A stretch of DNA of 64,000 bases from Chryseobacterium soli (GCF_000737705.1 NZ_JPRH01000001.1:930001-994000), one strand, 5' to 3'. Numbered from the stretch's first letter, positions 24,096-32,378 are shown. A program made the numbers and translations. The notes: generated by a model from the sequence alone, not told the origin.

Positions 24096-24725
24096 ATGAA
24101 AAAAATATCCTTTCTATTCCTGCTTTGCATCAGTCTGGCCAATGCTCAGAAATTGAGTCCCAATGAACTGTCGATTATCAACCAGGGAGATATCAGTACC
24201 GCACTGCCTATTTATCAGACAACTGACAGCAACCAGCATAAAACGTTACTCAGTCTTTCCACAGAAGTCGATCCCATTGACCCGAATACAGCTGTTTTGG
24301 TTAATAGAATGAAAGCGTCACTTCTTTCAACAGATGGCGGAGTAGGAATTGCTGCGCCACAGGTAGGAATCAACAGAAAGATTGTCTGGGTACAGCGTTT
24401 TGACAAAGAAGGTGATCCGATAGAATATTTTATTAATCCTGTGATCGTTTGGAGATCGGAGCTTCAGAATTTGGGGCCCGAAGGCGATCTTTCCATCCCT
24501 GAATTCAGAGACCAGTTTTACCGAAGCAAAGTAATTCAGGTGCAGTATGTTGATTTGAAAGGACAGAAGTATTCCGAAATGATTGAAGGCTTTACAGCGG
24601 TCATTTTCCAACATGAAGTTGACCATCTTTTTGGGATCTTAATTTCAGATAAAAAGGAAAAAGAAAAGAATAATACCTATCAACCGGTGGATGCGTATAA
24701 GAAAAGTGATTCTAAAACGAGGTAA
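24096..24725 (+). CDS. Exported peptide-deformylase-like protein, altered motif 2
   Basis: A 209-aa protein with an N-terminal signal peptide (to LANAQ near residue 18). Motif 1 is GVGIAAPQVG near 83 and motif 3 is QHEVDH near 180, as in deformylases. Motif 2, normally EGCLS, reads EGDLSIPEF near 132, so the metal-binding Cys is replaced by Asp. Deformylase works on nascent chains in the cytosol; export plus a changed ligand suggests a different role, either a hydrolase with another metal or a binding protein. Other motifs are intact, so it is not simply decayed. Confidence 0.8.
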   Translation: MKKISFLFLLCISLANAQKLSPNELSIINQGDISTALPIYQTTDSNQHKTLLSLSTEVDPIDPNTAVLVNRMKASLLSTDGGVGIAAPQVGINRKIVWVQRFDKEGDPIEYFINPVIVWRSELQNLGPEGDLSIPEFRDQFYRSKVIQVQYVDLKGQKYSEMIEGFTAVIFQHEVDHLFGILISDKKEKEKNNTYQPVDAYKKSDSKTR

Positions 24726-24742
24726 TTAGTGAATATTATGTT

Positions 24743-25333
24743 TTATTTGGCTTTTTTAAGTTCGTATGCATTCATTCTCCGGATGGTGTAAGATTTCATT
24801 CCATTGTTTTCCATGAAACTTATAATACGATACATTGTTGAACCTTTCAAAGTGTCATTTTTTAAAGCGAAAGAAATGTTTAACGGGTTTGTATTTTCCG
24901 TATTTACAATTGCATTTTGATGCTGCTTAAGGATTTTTGTTATTTCAGATGTTCTTATCGGCTGGGATCGATCAGTCAGCAGATTACTTTTTTCTATAAA
25001 ATCAATTGAATCCTGCTTCAAGAATTCACCTGTATTTCCACATAGTAAAAATGGTTTCAAGTTGTCTATGACGTAATATGAGTTATCCTTATCAAGAATT
25101 AAAAAGTGAATGGCTCCATGCACATAATTTTTGTTTAATCTTTTGTCATTGGTGGTTATGGGTGCTTCTAAAGAGTCATTTTTACTATGAGCTTCGTTTA
25201 AACTATCCAATTTTTTATAAAAACCAGATACACTGAAATTATTTTTTACAACGAATAATTGATCTTCCTTTTTTTTAGTTTTAGAACAATTGAAAAGTAA
25301 AAGAATAAAAAATATAGGGATGACTAATTTCAT
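24743..25333 (-). CDS. Unknown lipoprotein
   Basis: A 196-aa lipoprotein (lipobox LLFNCS near residue 16) with no recognised domain. It is followed upstream by a small membrane protein on the same strand, 10 bp away, so the two are probably one operon. Lys- and Asn-rich, as are its neighbours. Confidence 0.7.
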   Translation of the reverse strand: MKLVIPIFFILLLFNCSKTKKKEDQLFVVKNNFSVSGFYKKLDSLNEAHSKNDSLEAPITTNDKRLNKNYVHGAIHFLILDKDNSYYVIDNLKPFLLCGNTGEFLKQDSIDFIEKSNLLTDRSQPIRTSEITKILKQHQNAIVNTENTNPLNISFALKNDTLKGSTMYRIISFMENNGMKSYTIRRMNAYELKKAK

Positions 25334-25343
25334 TTATGGATTA

Positions 25344-25604
25344 TTACACAACCTTTTGTTTTAAAGTTCTGGATTTAATTTCCTCTTCTAATTCTTTCTG
25401 ATCTATTCTGTTTTTTATGAGATGAAACACAAAAATTAATGGGAAAAATGTGAAAAATCCAAATCCGTTTTTTATAGTGATGTAGGCTGCGATTCCGATG
25501 AAAGATCCAGTAAGTAGAGCATTCATTATAGATGCAGATTTTAGTTTTTTTCTTTTGTCTAATAATTCCTGGTCACTTAATTCCGTGAATTCTTTTCCTT
25601 TCAT
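25344..25604 (-). CDS. Small two-helix membrane protein
   Basis: An 86-aa protein with a charged N terminus (KGKEFTELSDQELLDKRKKLK), two hydrophobic segments near residues 28-46 and 48-62, and a charged C-terminal tail. No family recognised. It precedes the unknown lipoprotein gene in a two-gene unit. Confidence 0.65.
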   Translation of the reverse strand: MKGKEFTELSDQELLDKRKKLKSASIMNALLTGSFIGIAAYITIKNGFGFFTFFPLIFVFHLIKNRIDQKELEEEIKSRTLKQKVV

Positions 25605-25714
25605 TTTTCTTAATGTTTAATCGTTTTTGGTTATTTGTTTTGAAATCTTTACTGATAGCAGCACCATAAAATTAAATCTTTTTTAAAGAATAGCAATTTC
25701 TATTTATCATTCCC

Positions 25715-25797
25715 ATTAAAACAAGAACTCTGCTTTCAAAGGAAGCATATTGTGTATAATCAAAGTAATTCAAACTTAGTTATTCGTTTTCGAAAAC
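25715..25797. repeat. 83-bp direct repeat, left copy
   Basis: Aligns without gaps to 28225-28307 with 70 of 83 matches. The right copy is the native 3' end and terminator of ohr; this copy ends in a scrap that on the minus strand still reads like the last codons of ohr (Ser, Lys, Thr, Asn, Asn, stop), followed by a diverged hairpin. It looks like a remnant of a duplication. Confidence 0.7.
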
Positions 25798-25816
25798 CTA
25801 ATATCACTATTGTTTT

Positions 25817-26386
25817 CTACTCAATTTGAATAGTAATAGGAAATCTGAAACTTGACCGTATGTTTCGTTCATTTTTTTGAGCTGGGATCCAATTTCCTTC
25901 TGTTTTATATAAAGCAATTTTTGTTAAAGTATTAAAAGCTTCATTTTCACCTATTGCTTCAACCTTTTTAATGGAACCATTTTCATCTATAACCCATTTT
26001 AGTTCAGATTTTAAAGTTAGTCCGGTTAAATTTGGAAGAAATGGATGTTTTTGGAGGTTAACATTTTTAAACATTTCCTCTCGAAAGCCACTAATTCCGT
26101 TATTTTTATAATTAATGATTTTGTCTTCCTGTTGGATTTGTAATGTTGGAATTTCAGCACAATCTTTTTGATATATTTCATGCAATAATTGATCATATTC
26201 AGCAATTCTTTGAGAGTTAATTTCAGAAGCGTATTTCCAATATTTTTTTGAATTTTTATTTTTCACAGGAATTTCTTCAGTTTTCTTGTCAAAAATACTG
26301 TCAATTTTTTTTATTTGTTCGATTTGTGAATATCCAACAGAAAATATAAGAAGTGTAAATAAAAGGAGTAATTTATTTGTTTTCAT
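25817..26386 (-). CDS. Exported protein with TonB C-terminal-like domain
   Basis: A 189-aa protein with signal peptide (to VGYSQ near residue 20). The last 70 residues fit a TonB C-terminal fold: ELKWVIDENGSIKKVEAIG near 130, NTLTKIALYKTEGNWIPAQ near 152, and the final FRFPITIQIE. It has no Pro-rich spacer or membrane anchor, so it is not an energy transducer; such soluble versions are common in Bacteroidota and of unknown use. Confidence 0.7.
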   Translation of the reverse strand: MKTNKLLLLFTLLIFSVGYSQIEQIKKIDSIFDKKTEEIPVKNKNSKKYWKYASEINSQRIAEYDQLLHEIYQKDCAEIPTLQIQQEDKIINYKNNGISGFREEMFKNVNLQKHPFLPNLTGLTLKSELKWVIDENGSIKKVEAIGENEAFNTLTKIALYKTEGNWIPAQKNERNIRSSFRFPITIQIE

Positions 26387-26449
26387 TTAATGATATATTA
26401 TTAGATAAGTAATATGAGCTAGAATAGATAGGTGTTTATAAAAAAGTGA

Positions 26450-27571
26450 TTAATATTTTTTAATCTGAACGCAGGAAACATTTTTTATTTTCAATTTTTT
26501 ACCCACTTTTTTGAGAAGCCCTGTTTTAAAATTTCGCTTAAATACAACAACATCTCCACTTACTGCGTTGGTAGCAATTAAGAAATTGCCGGTTGGATCA
26601 ATGGCGAATACTCTTGGATGTTTTCCTTTGGTTGATTGATAGCCTACTGTTTCCAGTTTTCCATCATCATGAATAGAAAATATGGCGATATTGTTCTCAC
26701 TTCCTCGGTTGGATGCATACAGATATTGACCATCAGGAGAAATATGAATGTCCGAACTTTCAAAATTATCCTTATACTTTTCAGAGTGGGTGTTGATTCT
26801 TTGAATACTGTTTAATTGTCCATTTTTATAAGTATAAACATCTACCGTTCCCGTTAGTTCATCAATACAATAGGCAAATTTTCCGTTCGGATGAAAAGTG
26901 AAATGTCTGGGCCCGCTTCCTAATGGGGTAGGTGTGAAAGGTTTTTCTGCAGCTTGTAATGGTTCAGTTTTTCCACTATCAAAATGATATGTTCTTATTT
27001 TATCTGCTCCCAAATCCGGTAAAAAAAGATAATCAAAATCAGGAGAAAAAACAGTTGAATGGATATGAGAACGATCTTGTCTTTCCGGATGTATACTTCC
27101 TTCTGTAAATTGGAAACTTTGAACAAAAGGTTGAATGGTTCCGTTTTCTGAAATAGGATATACGGAAACACTTCCTTCGGTATAATTTCCATTGACCAGC
27201 CATTTTCCGTTTTTATGAACCGTTAGATACACGGGATTTTCTCCGCCGCTTTTTTGGCTGTTGATATAAACCAGCGCTTTATCTTCAGGTTTAAATTCAA
27301 AACTGCTTACACTTCCTGCATTTTTAGTTTTACTTTCAGTACAGGCAAAAATGTATTTTCCGTTCGGTGATACTGTTAAATAGGATGGATTTAAAATATT
27401 CTTTACGGTGGTGATTTTCGACAAATTTCCACTGTTGGGGTCGAGTTGATACACATAAATTCCTTCTGTAGTTTTGTCTCTATTAAATGAACCCAAAAAT
27501 ACATAGGTATTTTGTGAATATATAGCCAGCCAGGTGCAAATTGTAACGGTAAGTGTGAGTAGTTTTTTCAA
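26450..27571 (-). CDS. Lactonase-family beta-propeller protein
   Basis: A 373-aa exported protein (signal peptide to IYSQ near residue 19) of the seven-bladed 6-phosphogluconolactonase/YbhE family. Repeated blade motifs include SYLTVSPNGKYIFAC near 64, RHFTFHPNGKFAYCIDE near 222 and DIHISPDGQYLYASNRG near 270. The export signal makes a role in the cytosolic pentose phosphate pathway unlikely; a periplasmic sugar lactone is more probable. Confidence 0.82.
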   Translation of the reverse strand: MKKLLTLTVTICTWLAIYSQNTYVFLGSFNRDKTTEGIYVYQLDPNSGNLSKITTVKNILNPSYLTVSPNGKYIFACTESKTKNAGSVSSFEFKPEDKALVYINSQKSGGENPVYLTVHKNGKWLVNGNYTEGSVSVYPISENGTIQPFVQSFQFTEGSIHPERQDRSHIHSTVFSPDFDYLFLPDLGADKIRTYHFDSGKTEPLQAAEKPFTPTPLGSGPRHFTFHPNGKFAYCIDELTGTVDVYTYKNGQLNSIQRINTHSEKYKDNFESSDIHISPDGQYLYASNRGSENNIAIFSIHDDGKLETVGYQSTKGKHPRVFAIDPTGNFLIATNAVSGDVVVFKRNFKTGLLKKVGKKLKIKNVSCVQIKKY

Positions 27572-27644
27572 TGTTTATTTGAATTTTGAGAGTTAAGGTA
27601 AGATTGAAGAAAAAATTATTCTAAATAATATATAGGTAATTTAG

Positions 27645-28184
27645 TTAAGCTAACCCGTGAGTTTGTAATTTTGAATAAGAATTTTTTGTGATATTTATTT
27701 CAAGATTAAAATAGCAGCTTCCTCCATCAAATACCTGCATTTTTTCTTTTCTCCAGGAATCATCAATATCCATATAAGAACAAAAGCAAAAAATGAATAC
27801 TGTTTTATCACCGGATTTATCAGTTGATACAAAATATTGTCTGTAATAATTTCTTAGGTTGAGTTTTTCTTCTTCATAGTTTAATGTAGAAGAGGGATCT
27901 TTCTTATTTGATTTTTCAAGTTTAGCCTTTAATAAAGCATTATATTCCTCAACAGCTTTAATTAAATTCTTATTTATGATTTTTAATTCTTGTTGAGATA
28001 GAGTTGATATCTTGTTAGTTGTACCATCAAAAATGGCGATGTAATTTTTCTCTTTTAAAGTATCAGCTTTTTTTTCTTGAATATATTGAAAAGCAGCTGC
28101 TTCGGAAGATTTTTCTTTGTTTTTTGAACAACTATTGAAAATTAGAATAATACCTAAGGCTATAAAAGTGGATTGTTTTTTCAT
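27645..28184 (-). CDS. Unknown lipoprotein
   Basis: A 179-aa lipoprotein (lipobox FNSCS near residue 18) with a long Lys- and Glu-rich, probably helical region (residues 70-115) and a C-terminal part with FIFCFCSYMDIDDSW. No family recognised. It lies between ohr and the lactonase gene, inside the block bounded by 83-bp direct repeats. Confidence 0.65.
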   Translation of the reverse strand: MKKQSTFIALGIILIFNSCSKNKEKSSEAAAFQYIQEKKADTLKEKNYIAIFDGTTNKISTLSQQELKIINKNLIKAVEEYNALLKAKLEKSNKKDPSSTLNYEEEKLNLRNYYRQYFVSTDKSGDKTVFIFCFCSYMDIDDSWRKEKMQVFDGGSCYFNLEINITKNSYSKLQTHGLA

Positions 28185-28224
28185 TAAAAATTATTGCTAT
28201 TAACAAATATAAATTATAAATCAG

Positions 28225-28307
28225 ATTAAAAACAAAAATCTGCTTCCAAAGGAAACAGATTGTATGTAATCAAAGTAATTCTAACTTAGTTATTCGTTAC
28301 CGAAAGC
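28225..28307. repeat. 83-bp direct repeat, right copy
   Basis: Carries the last codons of ohr and its terminator; 84 percent identical to 25715-25797. The 2.4-kb interval between the copies holds a lipoprotein, the lactonase and the TonB-like protein. Confidence 0.7.
28237..28261 (-). terminator. ohr operon terminator
   Basis: Stem AATCTG-TTCC with GGAA-CAGATT around an AAA loop (one bulged base on each side). On the minus strand it is followed by TTTTTG and further T. It lies 25 bp after the ohr stop. Confidence 0.75.
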
Positions 28308-28708
28308 TTCACTTCAATATTATTTCTTGTTGCATTAGAGTACGGACAAATCTGATGCGCTTTTTCAGTCAGTTCCTGTGCTTCTTCAATAGATACTCCC
28401 GGAATATTCACATCCAGCTCTGCTGCCAATCCGAATCCGCCATTTTCCAGTTGTCCGATGCTTATTTTAGCTACTACAGTGGTTTCACCGGTTTTTGTTT
28501 TCGACAAACTGATAACTCTGTTCAGAGCACTGTCAAAACACGCTGAATATCCTGCTGCAAAAAGCATTTCAGGATTGGCAAAATCATCATTGGCACCGCC
28601 TAATGCTTTTGGCATTTTTACTTCAAGATCCAACACTCCGTTTTCACTTTTTACCTGTCCATTTCTTCCGCCTGTAGCGGTAACACTGGTTGTGTATAAT
28701 GTTTTCAT
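28286..28708 (-). CDS. ohr: Organic hydroperoxide resistance protein
   Basis: A 140-aa OsmC/Ohr-fold thiol peroxidase. The two catalytic cysteines are in AAGYSACFDSAL near residue 55 and HQICPYSNATR near 120, spaced as in Ohr rather than OsmC. It reduces organic and lipid hydroperoxides in the cytosol. It starts 3 bp after the stop of ohrR, its repressor gene. Confidence 0.95.
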   Translation of the reverse strand: MKTLYTTSVTATGGRNGQVKSENGVLDLEVKMPKALGGANDDFANPEMLFAAGYSACFDSALNRVISLSKTKTGETTVVAKISIGQLENGGFGLAAELDVNIPGVSIEEAQELTEKAHQICPYSNATRNNIEVKLSVTNN

Positions 28709-28711
28709 ATT

Positions 28712-29146
28712 TTATTTTTTTATTTTGCTTACTATTTTTTGAATGTTTTCTTTCAGTTGTACCAGATCTTCGGGCTCAACATCTATTTTTTCAAGAATTT
28801 TACCCGGGATTTCACAAGCTTTTTTCTGCAGTTCTCTCCCTGATTCTGAAAGAAATGCCTCTACCACTCTTTCATCTTCCTTATTTCTTTTCCTTGCGAT
28901 AAATCCTTTTGCTTCCAGTCTTTTAAGAAGTGGAGTAAGGGTACCGCTGTCGAGGAAAAGCTGATCACCAATATGACTGACGGTAAGACCGTCGTTTTCC
29001 CAAAGGACCATCATTACAAGATATTGAGGATAGGTGATATCCAACTCATCAAGAAAAGGACGGTATAATCCGGTGATCTCCTTTGCAATCACATACAACG
29101 GAAAACAGATCTGATTTTCTAATTTGGGAGTTTTTAAATTTTCCAT
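28712..29146 (-). CDS. ohrR: OhrR, MarR-family peroxide-sensing repressor
   Basis: A 144-aa MarR-type winged-helix protein. The peroxide-sensing Cys is in ENQICFPLY near residue 14, as in Bacillus OhrR, and the recognition region is DSGTLTPLLKRLEAKG. Oxidation of that Cys releases the repressor from DNA. It lies between the nitroreductase gene (28 bp upstream) and ohr, all on one strand, so the operator is probably in front of the nitroreductase gene. Confidence 0.93.
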   Translation of the reverse strand: MENLKTPKLENQICFPLYVIAKEITGLYRPFLDELDITYPQYLVMMVLWENDGLTVSHIGDQLFLDSGTLTPLLKRLEAKGFIARKRNKEDERVVEAFLSESGRELQKKACEIPGKILEKIDVEPEDLVQLKENIQKIVSKIKK

Positions 29147-29174
29147 AAGAGTAGGGCAAAGCCTTGTACAGACT

Positions 29175-29807
29175 TTATTTTTTAATAATGAATTCTTCCA
29201 TAGGAACGCGGACCTTTTTCATCGTAGAAAGCCAGTCTTTTTCCTCATCTCTGTATCCAAGATACAGTAAGCTTACGCTTTTCAATCCTAATTCTTTTAG
29301 CCCAAGGATCTGATCCACCACTTCATTACTAAACCCTTCTGCCGGTGTACTGTCGATTTTTAATTCAGCAGCCTGAGCCATCGCTAAACCTAATGAAATG
29401 TAAGTCTGGCGGGCAGTGTGTGCAAAATGTTGTTCCGGGGTCTGGGCATTGTACATTTCTTTGATCTTATCGGTGTAACTTCCGAAACGTCCTCTTGGAA
29501 GTTCTCTTACATCGGTATGATGATCATATACTTTGTCAATCTTTTCGTTAGAATAATGATCCCAGGCAGCAAATACCAAAACGTGGGAAGAATCTCTCAT
29601 GACTTCAGGATTTAATGCTCCCTGAACCATTTTTTCCTTTAATTCCTGATTTTCAACTACGATCACACGGAATGGCTGAAGCCCTGAAGAAGTAGGAGCA
29701 AGCCTTGCCGCTTCTAAAATAGTATATAAATCTTTTTCTGATACTTTTTTTGTCGGATCATATGCTTTTACCGCATGTCTCCAGTTTAAGTCTTCTAATA
29801 ATGACAT
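29175..29807 (-). CDS. NAD(P)H-dependent nitroreductase-family oxidoreductase
   Basis: A 210-aa flavoenzyme from the start at 29807 (MSLLEDLNWRHAVKAYD); the frame is open further upstream but that part covers the promoter. FMN-binding features are RHAVKAYDPTKKV near residue 10 and ARLAPTSSGLQPFRVIVV near 38. It resembles NfsB-type reductases of quinones and nitroaromatics. Head of an operon with ohrR and ohr, so induced with peroxide stress. Confidence 0.87.
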   Translation of the reverse strand: MSLLEDLNWRHAVKAYDPTKKVSEKDLYTILEAARLAPTSSGLQPFRVIVVENQELKEKMVQGALNPEVMRDSSHVLVFAAWDHYSNEKIDKVYDHHTDVRELPRGRFGSYTDKIKEMYNAQTPEQHFAHTARQTYISLGLAMAQAAELKIDSTPAEGFSNEVVDQILGLKELGLKSVSLLYLGYRDEEKDWLSTMKKVRVPMEEFIIKK

Positions 29808-29875
29808 TGTTTTATATTTTTTATTGATATGTAAAATAATTTTCTGAGCATATTTCCCAGATGTAATTAACATGG

Positions 29876-29907
29876 CAAAGATAGCGCCAAATTAAATTGT
29901 GTACAAT
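29876..29907 (-). promoter_or_regulatory. Promoter and OhrR-type operator
   Basis: On the minus strand TATCTTTG (29883-29876) is a perfect -7 element and TTG (29906-29904) sits 20 bases upstream as a -33 element. The palindrome ATTGT-GT-ACAAT (29896-29907) overlaps the -33 box. OhrR is the likely ligand. Confidence 0.6.
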
Positions 29908-30023
29908 CTAATTTCGAAAAATACATTTTAGATAAAATCAATAATGATGAAATTCCGCAGGTTTCGGATTTCTAAAAAACAGGGATATTCTAATCTTTGT
30001 GGGAGAATTTTAAACAAAAAATT

Positions 30024-30776
30024 ATGCAAAGATTTAAAGACAAATTCGCTTTGATAACGGGCGGAACCAACGGAATGGGCTATGCGGTGGCCCAGCAATT
30101 TATTGACGAAGGCGGAAGTGCCATTATTACAGGAAGAACTGAGGAAACCGTCCATCAGGCAGTTAAGCAATTAGGAGATAAAGCTTTTGGAATTGTTTCC
30201 AACGCGGGAAATATGAAAGATTTGATGAGCTTACAGGAGGCTGTGAAGCTGTATACAGATACTATTGATCTGGTTTTTGCGAATGCAGGGTATGGAAAAT
30301 TCACTCCCATTGAAGACGTAAATGAAAATGATTTCGATGAACTGTTCAATGTATTGGTAAAAGGACCTTTTTTTACAGTTCAGCAAATAGTACCCTTGAT
30401 GAAAAGCGGAGGTTCAGTGGTGTTTAACAGCTCTGTAGCGACTGAAATTGCAATGCCTAACTTTTCTATTTATTCAGCAGCAAAGTCGGCTGTGCAGTCT
30501 TTTATTAAAACTTTTGCGACTGAATTAACGGAAAAAGGCATTCGGGTAAATGGTATCAGTCCGGGACACATTAAGACTAATATTTTTAATAATACAGGGC
30601 TGAATACGCAGCAGATTGAAGAGGCTGTTCAGAATATTATCCCGACAATCCCTTTTAAAAGACAAGGCGAACCCTCGGAAATAGCTCATGTTGTTCTTTT
30701 TCTTGCTTCAGAAGAAGCATCTTATATCCATGGAGCCGAAATAAAAGTAGATGCAGGAATTTCTGTTATAAGATAA
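30024..30776 (+). CDS. SDR-family oxidoreductase
   Basis: A 250-aa classical short-chain dehydrogenase from the ATG at 30024 (MQRFKDKFALITGG). The cofactor motif is TGGTNGMGYAV, the NAG motif ANAGYGKF near residue 82, and the active-site YSAAKSAVQ near 145 after NSSVA. The C-terminal HGAEIKVDAGIS is typical of FabG-like enzymes. It is convergent with the propeptide-like lipoprotein gene, 14 bp away. Confidence 0.87.
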   Translation: MQRFKDKFALITGGTNGMGYAVAQQFIDEGGSAIITGRTEETVHQAVKQLGDKAFGIVSNAGNMKDLMSLQEAVKLYTDTIDLVFANAGYGKFTPIEDVNENDFDELFNVLVKGPFFTVQQIVPLMKSGGSVVFNSSVATEIAMPNFSIYSAAKSAVQSFIKTFATELTEKGIRVNGISPGHIKTNIFNNTGLNTQQIEEAVQNIIPTIPFKRQGEPSEIAHVVLFLASEEASYIHGAEIKVDAGISVIR

Positions 30777-30790
30777 ACATGGATCAGGAA

Positions 30791-31108
30791 TTATTTACTC
30801 TCATTAATCTGCTTGATCATATTCGTGTTATTCTCAATGCCGATATTGAATTTTTTCCCTTTCTGAAGGCTTTGATTAAGTTTCTCCAGCAGGGAAGTAT
30901 AGGATGCATTTTTTTTCGACAGGTAAAAAACCTGCGGACTTATCCCGATAGATATACGCAGGAATTCCTTCGGATGATCGGGATCTTCCGAAATTTGGCT
31001 TATGGTTGCTTTGTTGTACCATGTTAAGTCCTGCAAATTTGCATTAGCCGAATTTCCGGAGCAGGATGTTATCATAAATAAGAATAGTATATAGGTCCAT
31101 GCTTTCAT
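30791..31108 (-). CDS. Lipoprotein resembling the protein-glutaminase propeptide
   Basis: A 105-aa lipoprotein (lipobox ITSCS near residue 14). Residues about 45-102 can be aligned by eye with the pro-region of the protein-glutaminase encoded just upstream: LRISIGISPQ with LKVSFIVTAQ, then KNASYTSLLEKL with ENQKYIDIIRQA, and NNTNMIKQI with PNTTTIAKV. In pro-protein-glutaminase that region folds over the active site and blocks it. A free, membrane-anchored copy could inhibit the enzyme in trans, protecting the producer. The similarity is weak and the function is inferred. Confidence 0.6.
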   Translation of the reverse strand: MKAWTYILFLFMITSCSGNSANANLQDLTWYNKATISQISEDPDHPKEFLRISIGISPQVFYLSKKNASYTSLLEKLNQSLQKGKKFNIGIENNTNMIKQINESK

Positions 31109-31125
31109 AAAAAGTAGTATTGATA

Positions 31126-31170
31126 AACAGCTTCTGCCAATATAAGAATAATAACGGCAGAAGCTGTTTT
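31126..31170 (-). terminator. Intercistronic hairpin after protein-glutaminase gene
   Basis: The perfect 14-bp stem AAACAGCTTCTGCC/GGCAGAAGCTGTTT with a 17-nt loop lies between the protein-glutaminase stop and the lipoprotein start. The T-run after it is weak, and no TAnnTTTG promoter follows, so it may be a partial terminator that sets the ratio of the two products. Confidence 0.65.
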
Positions 31171-31185
31171 ATAAGTTATAATAAA

Positions 31186-32142
31186 TTAAAAGCCACAGCT
31201 TGATACATCAGGAGCCGGTGAAGGAGAACATCCTGACAACAGTGAAAATGTAGTAAGTACACAATTCGTATTGATATAATTATTGTCATACAGTAAAGAA
31301 CCGGCCGGACTTCTGTAATATACATTTCCAGCAGTGTTCGCATAAGAAGATACGGATGCAGATCCACATGACGTATTGATGCATGCATTTCTCCAGGCAG
31401 TATCCGTTACAGGTCCGCTGGCGAAAAGGGAAGGATCAATAATTCTTTTTTCAGTAACTCCCGCAGAATTTTTAAAGCTTACTAATAAAGCTACATGATA
31501 ACTCCATGCTACACAACAGGTACCGGTAGATGCCTTTAGATTTCCGTATACAAACTGCTTTTCACTGTCGTATCCGTTGTTGATTAAGATCTGTCTCATT
31601 TTGTGAGCTCTAGCATAGCATCCGTCTACAGGATATCTGAATGTAATACAAGGTGATGAAGCCGTGGTTGTTCCGCAAGACTGGCTTTTGATCTGTGCAA
31701 ACAGACTGTTTAATGTAGCCAGATCAGGAATAACACTGGTTAACTTGCTTGTCTCAGTGCGTACTTCCTTAGTTAATGCAGATTTGAAATATGCCACATC
31801 TTCCTCAGTTCCTTTTTCAACCTTCGCGATGGTAGTCGTGTTAGGTATGATGTAAACATGGACAGGTGATTCATCTTTTACAGCCTGTCTGATGATGTCG
31901 ATGTACTTTTGATTTTCCTTGGTGGATTCAATGGTATAAAACTGGGCCGTCACAATGAATGAAACTTTCAGTTTTCCATTTTCATCGTCTATCCCTACCG
32001 GAACAGTCTTTCCAATGTCTTTCAAAGCGATATTAGCTTCTTTGCTGGTTAAATTAGGATCCTGATTGGCACTAGAATCCGAGCAGGCTGTAGATGACAA
32101 AATCGTCACAAATGCCATCATTGATAAAAAAAAGTTTCTCAT
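31186..32142 (-). CDS. prgA: Protein-glutaminase precursor
   Basis: A 318-aa secreted deamidase that converts protein-bound glutamine to glutamate. Layout: signal region (MRNFFLSMMAFVTILSSTAC), pro-region to residue 133, and a 185-aa mature enzyme starting LTSVIPDLATLNSLF. With mature numbering the triad is Cys42 (PVDGCYARAH), His83 (AWSYHVAL) and Asp103 (KRIIDPSLF), the same positions as in the C. proteolyticum enzyme, and the eight other mature Cys needed for disulfides are present. The pro-region is more variable. A propeptide-like lipoprotein gene follows. Confidence 0.93.
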   Translation of the reverse strand: MRNFFLSMMAFVTILSSTACSDSSANQDPNLTSKEANIALKDIGKTVPVGIDDENGKLKVSFIVTAQFYTIESTKENQKYIDIIRQAVKDESPVHVYIIPNTTTIAKVEKGTEEDVAYFKSALTKEVRTETSKLTSVIPDLATLNSLFAQIKSQSCGTTTASSPCITFRYPVDGCYARAHKMRQILINNGYDSEKQFVYGNLKASTGTCCVAWSYHVALLVSFKNSAGVTEKRIIDPSLFASGPVTDTAWRNACINTSCGSASVSSYANTAGNVYYRSPAGSLLYDNNYINTNCVLTTFSLLSGCSPSPAPDVSSCGF

Positions 32143-32351
32143 GATTATTATATTTAGTGATTAATGGTGTGTTTCTTTGGTTATGGTTTTTTAGGTGTAA
32201 TGGGAGTTTGCATAAATTTTTTAATGATGTGTTGTTTTTATAATACTTCACTTTTATGTGATATTAAATGTAAATAAAAATTCTATATAAATGATAAAAT
32301 TTTAGTAAAAAATTAATAAATCCAGTTTTATGAAGGGTCAGAATACATAAA

Positions 32352-32378
32352 AACCCTACCACTAAAAGCGGCAGGGTT
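32352..32378 (-). terminator. lipB terminator
   Basis: A 9-bp stem (AACCCTACC/GGCAGGGTT, eight pairs and one mismatch) followed by TTTTT on the minus strand, 24 bp past the lipB stop. Confidence 0.75.

Noticed and set aside
30779..31027. 82-codon plus-strand frame opposite the propeptide-like lipoprotein gene
   Set aside because: The minus-strand frame has a lipobox and protein-like sequence; this one is its shadow.
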